Assembly: GCF_900111775.1 (NCBI RefSeq)
Contig: NZ_FOJJ01000034.1
Location: forward strand, 248,001 to 312,000
Length of the DNA: 64,000 bases
Direction of reading: 5' to 3'
Source: Desulfuromonas acetexigens
GTDB taxonomy: Bacteria > Desulfobacterota > Desulfuromonadia > Desulfuromonadales > Trichloromonadaceae
Of this stretch, positions 17,923-27,807 are shown one piece after another; the first letter of the stretch is position 1; every line of letters starts with the position of its first letter. The position numbers and the translations under genes are program-made. The notes beneath the pieces were generated by a model. That model saw nothing but the letters and a program-made list of their open reading frames with translations. It did not search any database and was not told where the DNA came from.

Positions 17923-18166
17923 GCTGGTCTTCAAAAAGTCCGTCGCCAAGGATCTGCGGGCGATCCCCGCCGCCGATGTCGCCCGCATCCTCCAGTGTGT
18001 GGAGGCTCTCGCGGAAAATCCCCATCCGGTCGGCAGCGAGAAGCTCTCCGGCCAGGAACGGTACCGCGTTCGTCAGGGAAATTACCGAATCCTTTACGAA
18101 ATCCGTGATGGCGAACTGATCGTTGTCGTGGTCAAGGTCGGCCACCGGAGGGAGGTCTATCGCTAG
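17909..18166 (+). CDS. RelE/ParE-family toxin
   Basis: The 85-residue basic protein has the RelE fold signature: YRLVFKKSVAKDLRAI at the N terminus, a central LSGQERYRVRQGNYRILYEI strand pair and VVVVKVGHRREVYR at the C terminus. RelE-type proteins cleave mRNA at the ribosome. The C-terminal Arg and Tyr residues associated with activity are present, so the toxin appears intact. It follows its antitoxin with overlap and ends just before a convergent lipoprotein gene. Confidence 0.88.
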   Translation: MASYRLVFKKSVAKDLRAIPAADVARILQCVEALAENPHPVGSEKLSGQERYRVRQGNYRILYEIRDGELIVVVVKVGHRREVYR

Positions 18167-18822
18167 GGAGCCTGCTCCACGGCGATGTCGTCCCACAACG
18201 CCGGCGCCCGGTTTCCCGCCCCTTCCAGGTAGAAAACCAGGTGGATCATGCGGGTTTGCGGGCCGGTGACGAAGACGGCTTCATGTTCCTGCCAGTCTCC
18301 TTCACCGGTCACTTCGATCCCCGGTTGCAGCCCTTTCTGGTGTTTTTCCGCAAGGGATTGGGGATACTGTTCGGCGATCCACAGGAATTGGTCGAATTCG
18401 AGGATGCCGATGCCGGCCCGTGCCCCTTCGCCGAGGGTGTGTTTGCCCCGGGCTCGGAGGCGGTAGCGGGTGGCCGGTTCGACGGCGAGGGGGGAGAAGA
18501 AGCCGAAGGCGTCGAGCTTGGCGACGCCGCGCAGACCGAAGGCGCGGCCGCCTTCGGCCAAGGTGACGACGCCGGCGGTATGCTCCAGATGTTCCAGGTA
18601 GGTGCGCCAGTAGGCGAGGGCGGTGGCGTCGTCCTCTTCCGGACGATAGGCGCCGACCCGGGGGAAGAGGGAGAGTCGCGGTTCCCCCTCGAAATTCTCG
18701 ACAATCGGCGGCGCCGGCGGTTGCCGAACCTCCTGCCGAGTCGTCTCGGCCGTGCCTGTATTTTCTTCGGCGCGGCAGGCACACAGCAACAGAATCATCA
18801 GGACGAGACGGAGGATGCGCAT
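18163..18822 (-). CDS. Putative lipoprotein of unknown function
   Basis: The 219-residue protein has a short hydrophobic signal ending LLLCAC, an acceptable lipobox with Cys16 as lipidation site, then a Thr/Glu/Pro-rich linker and a domain of about 170 residues with pattern YRLRARGKH, GIGILEFDQF, VTGPQTRMIHLVFYLEG and WDDIAVEQ that resembles carbohydrate-binding jelly-roll modules. The fold assignment is inference. It is convergent with the RelE gene, overlapping its end by 4 bases, and its start lies just beside the TTGGTAG tandem repeat. Confidence 0.75.
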   Translation of the reverse strand: MRILRLVLMILLLCACRAEENTGTAETTRQEVRQPPAPPIVENFEGEPRLSLFPRVGAYRPEEDDATALAYWRTYLEHLEHTAGVVTLAEGGRAFGLRGVAKLDAFGFFSPLAVEPATRYRLRARGKHTLGEGARAGIGILEFDQFLWIAEQYPQSLAEKHQKGLQPGIEVTGEGDWQEHEAVFVTGPQTRMIHLVFYLEGAGNRAPALWDDIAVEQAP

Positions 18823-18839
18823 GAAGACTCCCGGGATGG

Positions 18840-18895
18840 TTGGTAGTTGGTAGTTGGTAGTTGGTAGTTGGTAGTTGGTAGTTGGTAGTTGGTAG
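18840..18895. repeat. Tandem heptamer repeat (TTGGTAG)x8
   Basis: Eight perfect copies of TTGGTAG run without interruption, followed by a partial TTGG. The array lies between the divergent lipoprotein and ndh genes, ending 66 bases before the ndh start and just upstream of its likely -10. Perfect short tandem arrays change length by replication slippage, so copy number may vary between isolates. Confidence 0.95.
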
Positions 18896-18920
18896 TTGGG
18901 GAACGGAAAAAAGCGGCGGT

Positions 18921-18931
18921 TGTGCTATTCT
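18921..18931 (+). promoter_or_regulatory. Candidate extended -10 promoter of ndh
   Basis: TGTGCTATTCT gives an extended -10 (TGC + TATTCT at 18926-18931) about 31 bases before the ATG. There is no clear -35; the TTGGTAG repeat array ends in that region. Confidence 0.35.
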
Positions 18932-18961
18932 TTAATCCTTACTTTTCGCGGAGGATTTTCT

Positions 18962-20278
18962 ATGGATAAGGCGGATATCGTTCATCCTCACCGGCCCCGG
19001 GTGGTCATCATCGGCGGCGGTTTCGCCGGCATCAACGCGGCCAAGGCTCTGCGCGACGTGCCGGTGTCGGTGCTGGTCGCCGACCGGCGCAACTATCATC
19101 TCTTTCAGCCCCTGCTTTACCAGGTGGCGACGGCGGTGCTGTCGCCGGCCGACATCGCCTCGCCGATCCGCAGCATCCTCAAGGATCAGGCCAACGCCGA
19201 GGTGCGCCTGGCCGAGTTGACCGATATCGACCTGGCGCGGCATGAGGTGCGGTTCAACAACGGTTCGGCTCACTATGATTACCTGATTCTCGCTACCGGC
19301 GCCACCCATTCCTACTTCGGCAAGGACGATTGGGAAAGTATCGCGCCGGGCCTGAAAACCATTGACGACGCCCTGGAGATTCGGCGGCGGATTCTCCTTG
19401 CCTTCGAGGAGGCGGAGTTCGAGGCGGACGAGGAGACGCGGCGCGGCGATCTGACCTTCGTGGTCGTCGGCGGCGGGCCGACGGGGGTTGAGTTGGCGGG
19501 GGCGCTGATGGAGATTGCCGCCCGCACCATCCCCCATGACTTTCGCTACATCGACACCACCACCGCCCGGGTGATTCTGGTCGAGGCGGCGGATCGCCTG
19601 CTGCAGGCCATGCCCGAGGAGATGAGCCGCCGCGCCGAGCAGGAATTGACGGAAATGGGGGTGGAGGTGCGGCTGAACAGCCTGGTGACGGGGATGGAGG
19701 ACGGTGCGGTCTACATCGGCGAAGAACGTTTGGCTACCGCCAATGTCATCTGGGCGGCCGGGGTGCAGGGGTCGCCGGCGGCGCGTCTGTTGAAGAGCGA
19801 TCTCGACCGGGCCGGGCGGGTCATGGTTCGTCCCGATCTCTCCGTCTCGGGGCACCCGGAAATCTTCGTCGTCGGCGACCTCGCCCATGCCGTCGATTCG
19901 GTCACCGGTGCGCCGGTGCCGGGGGTGGCGCCGGCGGCCAAGCAGATGGGGGAATTTGTCGCCGACGTGATCCGTCGGGAGATCGTCGGCGAAATCACCC
20001 CGCCGACCCGCCCGGCTTTCGCCTATCACGACAAGGGGACAATGGCGACCATTGGCCGTTTCAAGGCAGTGGCCGCCGTCGGCAAGCGCAAGTTCACCGG
20101 AACCTTCGCCTGGCTCCTCTGGTCGCTGATCCACATCTTCTTTCTCGTCGGTTTCCGTCGCCGGGTCTTCGTCATGTTCTCCTGGATCTGGCATTACGCC
20201 TCTTTCCACAAGGGGGCGCGCCTAATCACCGGAGAGCCGCGGATGAAGATCAAGAGTCCCAGAAATTCTGAGGAATAA
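18962..20278 (+). CDS. ndh: Type II NADH dehydrogenase (NDH-2)
   Basis: NDH-2 passes electrons from NADH to quinone through FAD without pumping ions and sits on the cytoplasmic face of the inner membrane. The 438-residue product has the FAD-binding Rossmann motif VVIIGGGFAGINAAKAL near residue 12, the second dinucleotide motif VVVGGGPTGVELAG near 165, VGDLAHA binding the flavin, and hydrophobic or amphipathic C-terminal helices (TFAWLLWSLIHIFFLVGF) that hold it at the membrane. The ATG at 18962 follows GGAGG. It is monocistronic and convergent with korB. Confidence 0.9.
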   Translation: MDKADIVHPHRPRVVIIGGGFAGINAAKALRDVPVSVLVADRRNYHLFQPLLYQVATAVLSPADIASPIRSILKDQANAEVRLAELTDIDLARHEVRFNNGSAHYDYLILATGATHSYFGKDDWESIAPGLKTIDDALEIRRRILLAFEEAEFEADEETRRGDLTFVVVGGGPTGVELAGALMEIAARTIPHDFRYIDTTTARVILVEAADRLLQAMPEEMSRRAEQELTEMGVEVRLNSLVTGMEDGAVYIGEERLATANVIWAAGVQGSPAARLLKSDLDRAGRVMVRPDLSVSGHPEIFVVGDLAHAVDSVTGAPVPGVAPAAKQMGEFVADVIRREIVGEITPPTRPAFAYHDKGTMATIGRFKAVAAVGKRKFTGTFAWLLWSLIHIFFLVGFRRRVFVMFSWIWHYASFHKGARLITGEPRMKIKSPRNSEE

Positions 20279-20315
20279 TTCTTCTGGATGCGCCGGCGGT
20301 TCGTCACCGCCGGCG

Positions 20316-21173
20316 TCAGGCGAATTCCCCGATCAGCCTGCCCAAATCCGCTAGATCCACCCGCCGGCGGCAAAGCGGTTCCCCCTTCTCGTGGTACGCC
20401 GCCAGTTGTTCCTCGAAGACCGGCTTCTCTCGTCGATAAAAAATCCCCAGCTGCAACGGCTCCGTTTCGATGGCGCGGGCGAATGCCTGGACCCGGTCGT
20501 GCGGGTCGTGGTCTGCGCCGAGTTCGGCGGTGTGTTCTTCGAACCACTGGTAGGTATTGAGTTTGTTGAAGGTCACGCAGGGTTGCAGCAGATCGACCAG
20601 GGCGTAGCCGCGATGACGGATGGCTTCTCGCAGGATGGCGAGGGTCTGTTCCAGGTGCCCGACATAGGCGCGGGCGACGAAGGAGGCGTCGAGGGCGATG
20701 GCGACGGCCAGGGGGTTGAAGGGTTCGAGGTTGACCCCCGCCGGTTGCAGCGGCGTTTCGAACCCCCGTTGACTGGTGGGCGAGGCCTGACCTTTGGTCA
20801 GGCCGTAGACCATATTGTTGTGGACGATGTTGGTCAGATCGGGGTTGCGCCGGATGCAGTGGAGAAAATGGTTGCCTCCCTCGCCGTACATATCACCGTC
20901 GCCGCTTTCAGCGATCACCGTCAGTTTCGGGTTGCTGGCCTTGATGGCGGTCGCTGCCGGCAGGGCGCGGCCGTGCAGGCCGTTGAAAAAATGGACCTCC
21001 AGGTATTGCGGGATTTTCGCCGCCTGGCCAATCCCCGAAACCAGCACGGTCTGTTGGCGATCCAGTTTCAGTTCGGCCATTGCCGTGCTCATCAACTTGA
21101 GAATGGCGTAATTGCCGCAACCGGGACACCAGGCGATGTCGCAGCCTTCGCGGACAAAGGGATTGCCGTTCAT
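20316..21173 (-). CDS. korB: 2-oxoacid:ferredoxin oxidoreductase, beta subunit
   Basis: The 285-residue beta subunit binds thiamine diphosphate and an iron-sulfur centre for CoA-dependent oxidation of 2-oxoacids, probably 2-oxoglutarate, with ferredoxin as acceptor. Signatures are [10 protein letters not shown] near residue 15, [11 protein letters not shown], the ThDP motif [15 protein letters not shown]-x-IRRN near 90, and [12 protein letters not shown]. Its start overlaps the stop of the alpha subunit gene by 4 bases (ATGA). The substrate could be another 2-oxoacid; the Kor-like pairing with a gamma-alpha fusion favours 2-oxoglutarate. Confidence 0.9.
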   Translation of the reverse strand: MNGNPFVREGCDIAWCPGCGNYAILKLMSTAMAELKLDRQQTVLVSGIGQAAKIPQYLEVHFFNGLHGRALPAATAIKASNPKLTVIAESGDGDMYGEGGNHFLHCIRRNPDLTNIVHNNMVYGLTKGQASPTSQRGFETPLQPAGVNLEPFNPLAVAIALDASFVARAYVGHLEQTLAILREAIRHRGYALVDLLQPCVTFNKLNTYQWFEEHTAELGADHDPHDRVQAFARAIETEPLQLGIFYRREKPVFEEQLAAYHEKGEPLCRRRVDLADLGRLIGEFA

Positions 21174-22879
21174 GGTTTCACCTCCTGGCGCAAGCGGTTT
21201 GCCACATCCTCGACGCTGAAGGGCCGGCCGTCGTAGCGCAGCCAGCTGACGTCCGCCCGCCGTCCGGTTTCTCGCTGGATCAGGCGGGCGAACTGGCCGG
21301 TGGCGTTGTTTTCAATGACGATCAGGCGTGGCGCCTCAAGCAGGTGGCGTTTGAATGCTTCTGGCAAGGGATAGACCTGGGCGCAGTACAGGCAGGCCGT
21401 GGCCGGATCGGCGACGCGGGCCAGCGCCTCCTCGACGGTGGCGCGGGTTGATCCCCAGCCGACAATCAGCCGCCGGGGCTGCTTCGGGCCGGACCAGCAG
21501 GGCGTAAACTCCGGGAGATCCCGCAGCAGGGCGAGCTTTTTCAGCCGTTTATTCATCATGGCGATGCGCACCTCCGCCCGTTCGGTGATGAACCCGGATT
21601 CGTCGTGTTCGTCGCTGTCGACCCGGACCAGGCCGTGCCCGTGGCCGGGAATGCCCCGTGGCGAGAGGCCGTTCTCGGCGGCGGCGTAGCGCTGGTAATC
21701 GGCCTCGGTGGCGACGATGTGCGGTTCGGGCGGTGTGGCCGGCAGGGGTAGGGCGGCGAGATCGTGGCCGCTGTCGAGCAGGTGTTGGTCGGTGAGGATG
21801 AAGACCGGGCATTGGCTCGCGTCGGCCAGGATAAAGGCCTGTTCGGCGCAGCGGAAGGCCTCCTCCATGGTGCCGGGGGCGAGAATGGCCCGGGGAAACT
21901 CACCGTGGCCGGCGTATAGGGCCAGGTCGAGATCGCCCTGCTCGGTACGGGTCGGCAAGCCTGTGCCCGGGCCGGGGCGCTGGGCCAGATGGATGACCAT
22001 CGGCGACTCGATGACCCCGGCCAGACTCAAGCCTTCCTCCATCAAAGCGAAGCCGCCGCCCGAGGTGCTGACCATGGCCCGGCCGCCGGCGTACCAACTG
22101 CCGAGGCCCATGTTGATGGCGGCGATTTCGTCCTCGGCCTGTTCCACGACGATGCCGAAGCGTTCGGCGTGTTGGGCCAGGAACTGGAGCACCCCGGTGC
22201 CCGGCGACATGGGATAGGAGGCGATGAAGTTGCAGCCGCCGGCGATGGCGCCCAGCCCGATAGCCTGGGTTCCGGTCAGGAAGAGGCGTCTGGAAAGATC
22301 CGGGTTCGTTGCACCGTGCCAGACCGGTTCGCGGTCTTTGGCGGCGGTTCGGCCCCGTTCCCAGCCGAGACGGGCGGCGTGGAGATTCTGATCCAGCACC
22401 TCCTGTCCTTTGTCGGCGAAGAGTTCGCGCAGGGTCGTTTCCAACGGCGCCGGCGGCAGGCTGAGCAAGCCACTGACAAAGCCGCCGGCGATGCCATTGG
22501 CGAGGATTTTGTCCCCCGCCTGAAGGGCCAGTTCCGCCAAGGGCAAGGCCAGCAAACCCTCGATCTCTCCCAGGGTCGCGGGATCGCCGATCAACAGGGT
22601 TGTTGGCGTTATCCGCTTGGCCAGCCAGGGGTGGGCGTCGCGATCGAGCAGGACGCAAATATCCACGCGGTCGACAGCGGCCCGCACCGGGCCGGACGCC
22701 GCCCGGATGGTTGCCGAATTGCTGCCGCCGCGAACGCGGGACATATACTCCTTGGTGGCGAAGACATGCAGCCCGGCGGTTTTCAGCATCCTGGTGATAA
22801 TCGTCTCCAGGGTTTGAATCCCCTGTCCGGCTTCGCCGCCGAGGACGATGACGACTTCGTTTTCGTGGCAGTAGGTCAT
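21170..22879 (-). CDS. korA: 2-oxoacid:ferredoxin oxidoreductase, fused gamma-alpha subunit
   Basis: The 569-residue protein fuses a gamma domain (about 1-185; [15 protein letters not shown] and the [13 protein letters not shown] pattern) to an alpha domain (about 200-569; [15 protein letters not shown]-like [13 protein letters not shown] and [17 protein letters not shown]). Together with KorB it forms the catalytic core. GAGGAG lies 7 bases upstream of the ATG. The two genes form an operon transcribed from the intergenic region near 22.9-23.0 kb, divergent from a small conserved gene. Confidence 0.9.
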   Translation of the reverse strand: MTYCHENEVVIVLGGEAGQGIQTLETIITRMLKTAGLHVFATKEYMSRVRGGSNSATIRAASGPVRAAVDRVDICVLLDRDAHPWLAKRITPTTLLIGDPATLGEIEGLLALPLAELALQAGDKILANGIAGGFVSGLLSLPPAPLETTLRELFADKGQEVLDQNLHAARLGWERGRTAAKDREPVWHGATNPDLSRRLFLTGTQAIGLGAIAGGCNFIASYPMSPGTGVLQFLAQHAERFGIVVEQAEDEIAAINMGLGSWYAGGRAMVSTSGGGFALMEEGLSLAGVIESPMVIHLAQRPGPGTGLPTRTEQGDLDLALYAGHGEFPRAILAPGTMEEAFRCAEQAFILADASQCPVFILTDQHLLDSGHDLAALPLPATPPEPHIVATEADYQRYAAAENGLSPRGIPGHGHGLVRVDSDEHDESGFITERAEVRIAMMNKRLKKLALLRDLPEFTPCWSGPKQPRRLIVGWGSTRATVEEALARVADPATACLYCAQVYPLPEAFKRHLLEAPRLIVIENNATGQFARLIQRETGRRADVSWLRYDGRPFSVEDVANRLRQEVKP

Positions 22880-23013
22880 GACGATTCTCCTCTTTGTGGC
22901 TTTGCGGGTGGCTGATACCCATTATAACCAGTGTCTTCCGGCCCGCCCGCTCTTAGGGGGTGTTTTCGGGAATTTCATGATGATTTAGGGGGTGGTATGC
23001 GATTATTCGAATG

Positions 23014-23022
23014 TGCTAAAAT
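23014..23022 (+). promoter_or_regulatory. Extended -10 promoter
   Basis: TGCTAAAAT is an extended -10 element (TAAAAT at 23017-23022) without an obvious -35, 44 bases before the ATG of the 71-codon gene. The same TGTGCTAAAA core recurs upstream of other genes in the window. Confidence 0.45.
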
Positions 23023-23065
23023 GAAATTGTGGCAGGAGATGTGAGGGGGAAGAAAGGAGCTGAAG

Positions 23066-23281
23066 ATGAAAAAAAATCGATTCGAACATCACTGTCTCGA
23101 AGCCGAAGCCGGACGAGATGCCTTTGTCGCGCATCCCTTCAGCCGTGAAGAAGGGATGGTTATCAGTTGCAGTCTGACGAGCGGTCATATGCTGATCAAA
23201 ACCCCGGACAACAACAAACGTTGCTGGGATTATCGCGAGTGCGAGGACTTGAATCATCCCAAATCCGGGCCGATGGTCTAA
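23066..23281 (+). CDS. Small conserved hypothetical protein (71 aa)
   Basis: The product starts MKKNRFEHHCLEAEAGRDAF and contains HPFSREEGMVISCSLTSGHMLIKTPDNNKRCWDYRECEDL. It has three Cys and several His, no signal peptide or membrane span. The pattern looks like a small metal-binding or regulatory protein but I do not recognise a named family. It has a good Shine-Dalgarno (AAAGGAGC), its own promoter and a perfect terminator, so it is a monocistronic unit and very likely real. Confidence 0.75.
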   Translation: MKKNRFEHHCLEAEAGRDAFVAHPFSREEGMVISCSLTSGHMLIKTPDNNKRCWDYRECEDLNHPKSGPMV

Positions 23282-23308
23282 AGACCACGACTCGATGAAC
23301 AGAACGGA

Positions 23309-23342
23309 GGCAAAAGGCGCGCGATGCGCCTTTTGCCGTTTT
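23309..23342 (+). terminator. Rho-independent terminator
   Basis: GGCAAAAGGCGC (23309-23320) pairs perfectly with GCGCCTTTTGCC (23326-23337), and GTTTT follows. It ends the small-protein unit. Confidence 0.9.
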
Positions 23343-23430
23343 AAGGTCCGTTGCGGTTTGACAGCGCGGGGGGAGACGCTAAGGTTTAATCTTGGTAACG
23401 TCACCGAAATGAACAACGCGGGAGGATCTC

Positions 23431-23943
23431 ATGAATGTCTACGATTTCGCTATGAAGATGGAACAGGACGGCAAGGCCTATTACGAAAAGCTGGCGGCGG
23501 CGACCAAGGTCACCGGGCTTCGTAATATTTTCCTGGGTCTCGCCGAGGATGAACAAAAACATTACGAAATTTTTCAGGCGCTGAAAAATCAGCAGAACCC
23601 AGCCATGGGCGAGTCGACGGCGCTGGAAAATGCCCGGAACGTCTTTGAACGGCTGATCGCCGAAAAAGCAGTGAGCGGTTCGGTGCGGGACGATCTCGAA
23701 GGTTATCAGCACGCGATGAAGCTCGAAGCGGAAAGTTTCCGGTTCTATGAAGAGATCGCCATCCACACCCCGGTCCCCGGGATTAAGCAGCTGCTGTCGC
23801 GGATTGCCGGAGAGGAGCGGAAGCACTTCAACATCCTGCAAAATGTCTTTGATTTCGTCAACGCGCCGAACCAGTTCCTGGCCTGGGCCGAGTTCAGCAA
23901 TCTGGATGAATTCAGAAATTTCGGGCGGGATGTCGATATGTAA
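23431..23943 (+). CDS. Rubrerythrin-like ferritin-fold di-iron protein
   Basis: The 170-residue protein has a four-helix ferritin-like fold with paired di-iron ligands: E in MEQDGKAYYEKL, EDEQKHYEIF, then KLEAESFRFYEEIA and GEERKHFNILQ. There is no C-terminal rubredoxin domain. Such proteins act in peroxide or iron handling in the cytoplasm of anaerobes. It may use TTGACA at 23358 with a weak -10 near 23380. GGGAGGATC precedes the ATG. It is monocistronic and convergent with the flavoprotein gene. Confidence 0.85.
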   Translation: MNVYDFAMKMEQDGKAYYEKLAAATKVTGLRNIFLGLAEDEQKHYEIFQALKNQQNPAMGESTALENARNVFERLIAEKAVSGSVRDDLEGYQHAMKLEAESFRFYEEIAIHTPVPGIKQLLSRIAGEERKHFNILQNVFDFVNAPNQFLAWAEFSNLDEFRNFGRDVDM

Positions 23944-23996
23944 TCCGACCGGCGCGGCGTCCTTTGTGTCACGGGGCGGATGAGTGGCTCATCAGT

Positions 23997-24572
23997 TCAC
24001 TCCTTGATCTTTTCGAGCAGCCAGGCCATGTTCTCGCCGAGGGTTTTCATCGTCTGCAGGCCCTCGGCGTCCTGTTTGACGTCGCCGACTTCCCGGCCGA
24101 TGGCGATGTTCCAGTAGCTGGAGCCGGGGACGATCATCTGGCTGATGAGAAAGAAGTGGTTGAGGGAGTCGAAGGCGTGGATCGCACCGCCGCGCCGCAC
24201 GGCGACCACGCCCGCGCCGACCTTGCGCCGCAGCATGTCGCCGTTGGCGCGGGCGGTCATGCCGGCGCGGTCGATCAGCGCCTTGATCTCGCTGGTGACG
24301 TCGGCAAAGTAGGTGGGGGAAGCGAGCAGGATGCCGTCGGCGGCGCGCATCTTGGCGATGCAGTCGTTGATGCAGTCATCCTTCACCGCGCAGCTGCCGT
24401 CCTTGGTCTTGAAGCACTGATAGCAGGCGATGCAGCCGCGCGGATGTTCTCCGGCCAGTTGCACCAGTTCCGTCTCGATCCCCGCTTTTCCCAGTTCCTC
24501 GAAAACCTGCCGCACTAAAATGGCGCTGTTGCCGTCGCGGCGGGCGCTGCCGTTGAATGCCACAACTTTCAT
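23997..24572 (-). CDS. Iron-sulfur flavoprotein / NADPH-dependent FMN reductase family
   Basis: The 191-residue protein begins [16 protein letters not shown], the flavodoxin-like phosphate loop that binds FMN, and has [18 protein letters not shown] as the second FMN-contact region. The Cys pattern C-IA-C-YQ-C-x7-C near residues 47-61 matches the compact cluster motif of archaeal-type iron-sulfur flavoproteins, so it may carry a 4Fe-4S cluster; a further Cys pair (KDDCINDC) follows. The role is probably electron transfer or reduction of quinones or other acceptors. The frame extends far upstream, but the ATG at 24572 with GGGAGG is the sensible start. Confidence 0.85.
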   Translation of the reverse strand: MKVVAFNGSARRDGNSAILVRQVFEELGKAGIETELVQLAGEHPRGCIACYQCFKTKDGSCAVKDDCINDCIAKMRAADGILLASPTYFADVTSEIKALIDRAGMTARANGDMLRRKVGAGVVAVRRGGAIHAFDSLNHFFLISQMIVPGSSYWNIAIGREVGDVKQDAEGLQTMKTLGENMAWLLEKIKE

Positions 24573-24661
24573 GGGTGTTCCTCCCTTCGGCATAAGGTGA
24601 GTCTTCGCGCCAAGTATACACCCTGCCGCGCCCTTCATCCCAAATTTTTTAATCCTACGAA

Positions 24662-24695
24662 AAAGGCGCTTTCTCCCTGGGGAAAAAGCGCCTTT
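24662..24695. terminator. Terminator between speA and the flavoprotein gene
   Basis: AAAGGCGCTTT pairs with AAAGCGCCTTT in a perfect 11-bp stem, with further TCC/GGA pairing inside. It lies 33 bases after the speA stop and likely ends speA transcription on the reverse strand. Confidence 0.8.
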
Positions 24696-24727
24696 CGCAC
24701 ATGCCGGACAGCCACAGAGGGCGGTCT

Positions 24728-26641
24728 TTATTTTTCGAAATAGGTGTAGCCTTGCAGGCTGGCGGAAAACTCGTTGAGGATCTGCTTCCGCTCTTCGACC
24801 CGGATGCGCTTCTCGCGCACCGCCACCTCGGCGATGGCGCGAAAGTTCTCGAAGAGGGCCTGGGGGTTGTATTCGACGTAGCTGAGGACGTCGGCGATGC
24901 TGTCCCCTTCGATCTCTTTCATGACGTCGTAGCTGCCGTCCTCGTTGATGCGCACGCTGACGATGTTGGTGTCGCCGAGCAGATTGTGCAGGTCGCCAAG
25001 GGTTTCCTGGTAGGCGCCGACGAGAAAGACGCCGAGCAGATACTCTTCGTCCGGGTTGACGGCATGCAGCGGCAGGGTCGGCCGTACCCCGCGCCCGGTG
25101 ATGAAGGTGTCGACCTTGCCGTCGCTGTCGCAGGTGAGATCGGCGATGATCGCCTCGCGGGTCGGCGCCTCGCCATTGCGATGCAACGGAACGATGGGGA
25201 AGATCTGGTTGATCGCCCAGGTGTCCGGCAGCGACTGGAAGACGCTGAAATTGCCGTAGTAGATGTCCGACAGGCTCTGGCGCAATCCTTCGAGACCGGC
25301 GGGGATTTCGTCGAGGCCGTCGATACGTCCGGCGATGGCCTGGGCCAGGGCCAAAAAAATATTCTCCGACAGCGAGCGCTCGCGCAGGCTGATGTGCCCC
25401 TGGCGGAAGAGATCGCGGATCTGCCCGCGGATGGCCTGGGCCTCGGTGTAGCGGTCGGCGAGGTTGTGGTCTTCGATGTCCTCGCACAGATCGAACAGAT
25501 GGCGCAGGCGTTTGTGGCTCCCTTCGGGCAGGGTTTCGGGGAGGGAGACGGCCTCGAAGTGCATGACGTCGAGGATGTTGAACATCAGCACCGAGGAGAA
25601 GGCGACGGTCGCCCGCCCCGATTCGGTGACGATGTGCGGATGTTTGATCCCCTGGACGTCGAGGGTGGCGCGAATGACGTCGATAATGGCGCGGCAGTAG
25701 TCGGCCAGGTCGTAGTTGCGCGAGTGGGGATGAATACTCTGGCTGCCAAGATAGTCGACGGCCAGGCCGCCGCCGAAATCGAGGTAGCCCATGGGCGCGC
25801 CTTCCTTGACCAACGCCGCGTAATAGCGGCAGGCCTCCAGCACCCCGGCGCGAATGTCGGCGAGGTTGGGGATCTGCGAACCGAGATGGCAGTGGAGCAG
25901 TTGCAGGCAGTCGATCATCCCCAGGTCGTTGAGTTTTTCAAAAACTTCGATGAGCTGGGTGGAGCTGAGGCCGAAGCTGCTGCGGTCGCCGCTCGATTCC
26001 GTCCACTGGCCGCCGACCTTGGCGTAGACCTTGGCCCGCGCACCGATCAGCGGGCGCACGCCGAGGGCACGGCTGCGGGCGATGACGATGTCCAGTTCCG
26101 CCGGCGATTCGATGACGAAGAAGCAGCGATAGCCGAGGCGGGTGGCGCGCAGACCGAGGTCGATGAACTCCTCATCTTTGTAGCCGTTGCAGATGAGCAG
26201 GGCGCCCGGTTGCAGGGAGGCCATGGCCAGCACCAGTTCGGCCTTGCTTCCGGCTTCGAGGCCGTGGCCGTAGCGGGCGCCGAAACGGGTGATCTCTTCG
26301 ATGACGTGGCTCTGCTGATTGACCTTGACCGGAAAGACCCCCCGGTATTCCCCCTCATAGCCCTTTTCGGCGATCGCCTCGCGGAATGTTTCGTTGAGGA
26401 AGATGATGCGGGCGTCGAGCAGGTTCTCGATACGCAGCAAGACCGGCATAGCGTGATCGCGCTGGGCGATGCCCTGGGCGATTTCCATAAGGGAGACCGC
26501 GACTTCGCCACTGGGGAATTTCACCTTGACCGTGACGTCGCCGTTGGCGTCCATGTCGAAAAAACCGGCGCCCCAGCGTCGGATGCCATAAAGTTCCGCG
26601 GACTTTTCTACCGTCCAGCGGGAGGTTGTGCGAGGATTCAT
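24728..26641 (-). CDS. speA: Biosynthetic arginine decarboxylase
   Basis: SpeA converts arginine to agmatine, the first step of polyamine synthesis, using pyridoxal phosphate. The 637-residue protein has the PLP-lysine region FPVKVNQQ near 105, the TIM-barrel HCHLGSQI motif near 290, GGGLAVDY, and the C-terminal sheet with the substrate-binding Cys region DLTCDSDG near 525. Length matches the bacterial SpeA family. The ATG at 26641 ([20 protein letters not shown]) is the family-like start. It lies 67 bases downstream of speE on the same strand. Confidence 0.94.
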   Translation of the reverse strand: MNPRTTSRWTVEKSAELYGIRRWGAGFFDMDANGDVTVKVKFPSGEVAVSLMEIAQGIAQRDHAMPVLLRIENLLDARIIFLNETFREAIAEKGYEGEYRGVFPVKVNQQSHVIEEITRFGARYGHGLEAGSKAELVLAMASLQPGALLICNGYKDEEFIDLGLRATRLGYRCFFVIESPAELDIVIARSRALGVRPLIGARAKVYAKVGGQWTESSGDRSSFGLSSTQLIEVFEKLNDLGMIDCLQLLHCHLGSQIPNLADIRAGVLEACRYYAALVKEGAPMGYLDFGGGLAVDYLGSQSIHPHSRNYDLADYCRAIIDVIRATLDVQGIKHPHIVTESGRATVAFSSVLMFNILDVMHFEAVSLPETLPEGSHKRLRHLFDLCEDIEDHNLADRYTEAQAIRGQIRDLFRQGHISLRERSLSENIFLALAQAIAGRIDGLDEIPAGLEGLRQSLSDIYYGNFSVFQSLPDTWAINQIFPIVPLHRNGEAPTREAIIADLTCDSDGKVDTFITGRGVRPTLPLHAVNPDEEYLLGVFLVGAYQETLGDLHNLLGDTNIVSVRINEDGSYDVMKEIEGDSIADVLSYVEYNPQALFENFRAIAEVAVREKRIRVEERKQILNEFSASLQGYTYFEK

Positions 26642-26708
26642 GGCGATGAACTTTCTTGGGTCAAGGGGGTAAAAAGAAACGGGCGGCAAGGGTGGGGAGA
26701 GGTCGCCT

Positions 26709-27557
26709 TCAGCGTGCGGCGATGTTTTCCCGGGCGAAGGTCGGCAGCATGAAGGCGCCGACATGCAGATCTTCATTGTAATAACGGGTGGCGAACGACC
26801 GGTTCTTGATCCGCATCCGGTCGATATCGCGCAGCGGGTGGCGGGTTTTGCCGGCGAAAGCGAAACTCCACATCCCGCTCGGGTAGGTGGGGATGAAGGC
26901 CTGATACATTTCCACGATGGGAAAGACCGCCCGCAGGTTGGCGTACAGCGTCCTTTGCAACTCCCCCTGGTAAAAAGGGGATTCGCTCTGGGCGACGAGA
27001 ATGCCGTCCTCTTTGAGCGCATCCTGGGCCAGGCGGTAGAAATCTTCCTCGAAGAGGGCTGCGGCCGGGCCTGCCGGATCGGTGGAATCGACCAGAATCA
27101 CGTCGAAGGCGTCTTGCTGCTCGCGCAGGTAGGCGACGCCGTCGAGCGGTTTTATCTCGACTCGGGGGTTGCGGCCGTCGATTTCGCTCGCCATGCCGGG
27201 CAGAAACTCGACGGCTTTGGCGATGAGCAGTTCGTCGATTTCGCAGAGCACCGCCCGTTCCACTGATTCATGCTTGAGGATCTCGCGGATGGCGCCGCCG
27301 TCGCCGCCGCCGATGATCAGCACCTGGCGGGGGCGCGGATGGGTGAAAAGGGCGGGATGGACGAGCATCTCATGATAGATGAAGCCGTCCCGTTCGGTGA
27401 TCATGACCAGCCCGTCGAGGAGCAGAACCCGCCCGTATTCGGGGGTTTCGACGATATCCAGACGCTGGTATTCACTCTCACCGGCAAAGAGGGTTTTCGT
27501 CACTTTCAGCGACAGGCCGGCATGTTCCGAGTGTTTTTCAGTCAACCAGAGATCCAT
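26709..27557 (-). CDS. speE: Spermidine synthase
   Basis: SpeE transfers the aminopropyl group of decarboxylated AdoMet to putrescine. The 282-residue product has YQRLDI, the AdoMet-binding IIGGGDGGAIREILKH near 85, the EIDE and VDSTDPAGPA catalytic motifs with the Asp pair, and QSESPFYQ. The start is chosen at ATG 27557 (MDLWLTEKHSEH), 8 bases after TAAGG; an ATG two codons upstream is also possible. With speA it forms a polyamine operon, though agmatine-to-putrescine enzymes and AdoMet decarboxylase are not in the window. Confidence 0.93.
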   Translation of the reverse strand: MDLWLTEKHSEHAGLSLKVTKTLFAGESEYQRLDIVETPEYGRVLLLDGLVMITERDGFIYHEMLVHPALFTHPRPRQVLIIGGGDGGAIREILKHESVERAVLCEIDELLIAKAVEFLPGMASEIDGRNPRVEIKPLDGVAYLREQQDAFDVILVDSTDPAGPAAALFEEDFYRLAQDALKEDGILVAQSESPFYQGELQRTLYANLRAVFPIVEMYQAFIPTYPSGMWSFAFAGKTRHPLRDIDRMRIKNRSFATRYYNEDLHVGAFMLPTFARENIAAR

Positions 27558-27740
27558 GGGCATCCTTAGCCTGATGAAATCGACAAGGGCGTATAAAACT
27601 TCCATAGAGTAACAAGAACCGGCCGTGACATCAATCCCAACGGTGGCAGGGCGGTTTTTCGCGTCTCGGACGGGGGATTATAACGCCAACATCCGATGGG
27701 TCAATGGTTTTTTCATCCTTGGACGAATGTGGCGCAAACC

Positions 27741-27769
27741 TTGACAGGATCGGGGCTTTTCGCTTTACT
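27741..27769 (+). promoter_or_regulatory. Sigma70 promoter of proC
   Basis: A perfect TTGACA at 27741-27746 is followed after 17 bases by TTTACT at 27764-27769, 38 bases upstream of the proC ATG. It lies in the divergent speE/proC gap. Confidence 0.6.
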
Positions 27770-27807
27770 GGTGAAGCCTCGTTGACGACGAAAGGAAGGC
27801 GTAAATC

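Noticed and set aside
18840-18895. CRISPR-like array
   Set aside because: The units are 7-base head-to-tail repeats without spacers.
24701-26752. 683-codon + frame over speA
   Set aside because: Antisense to speA, which has all family motifs.
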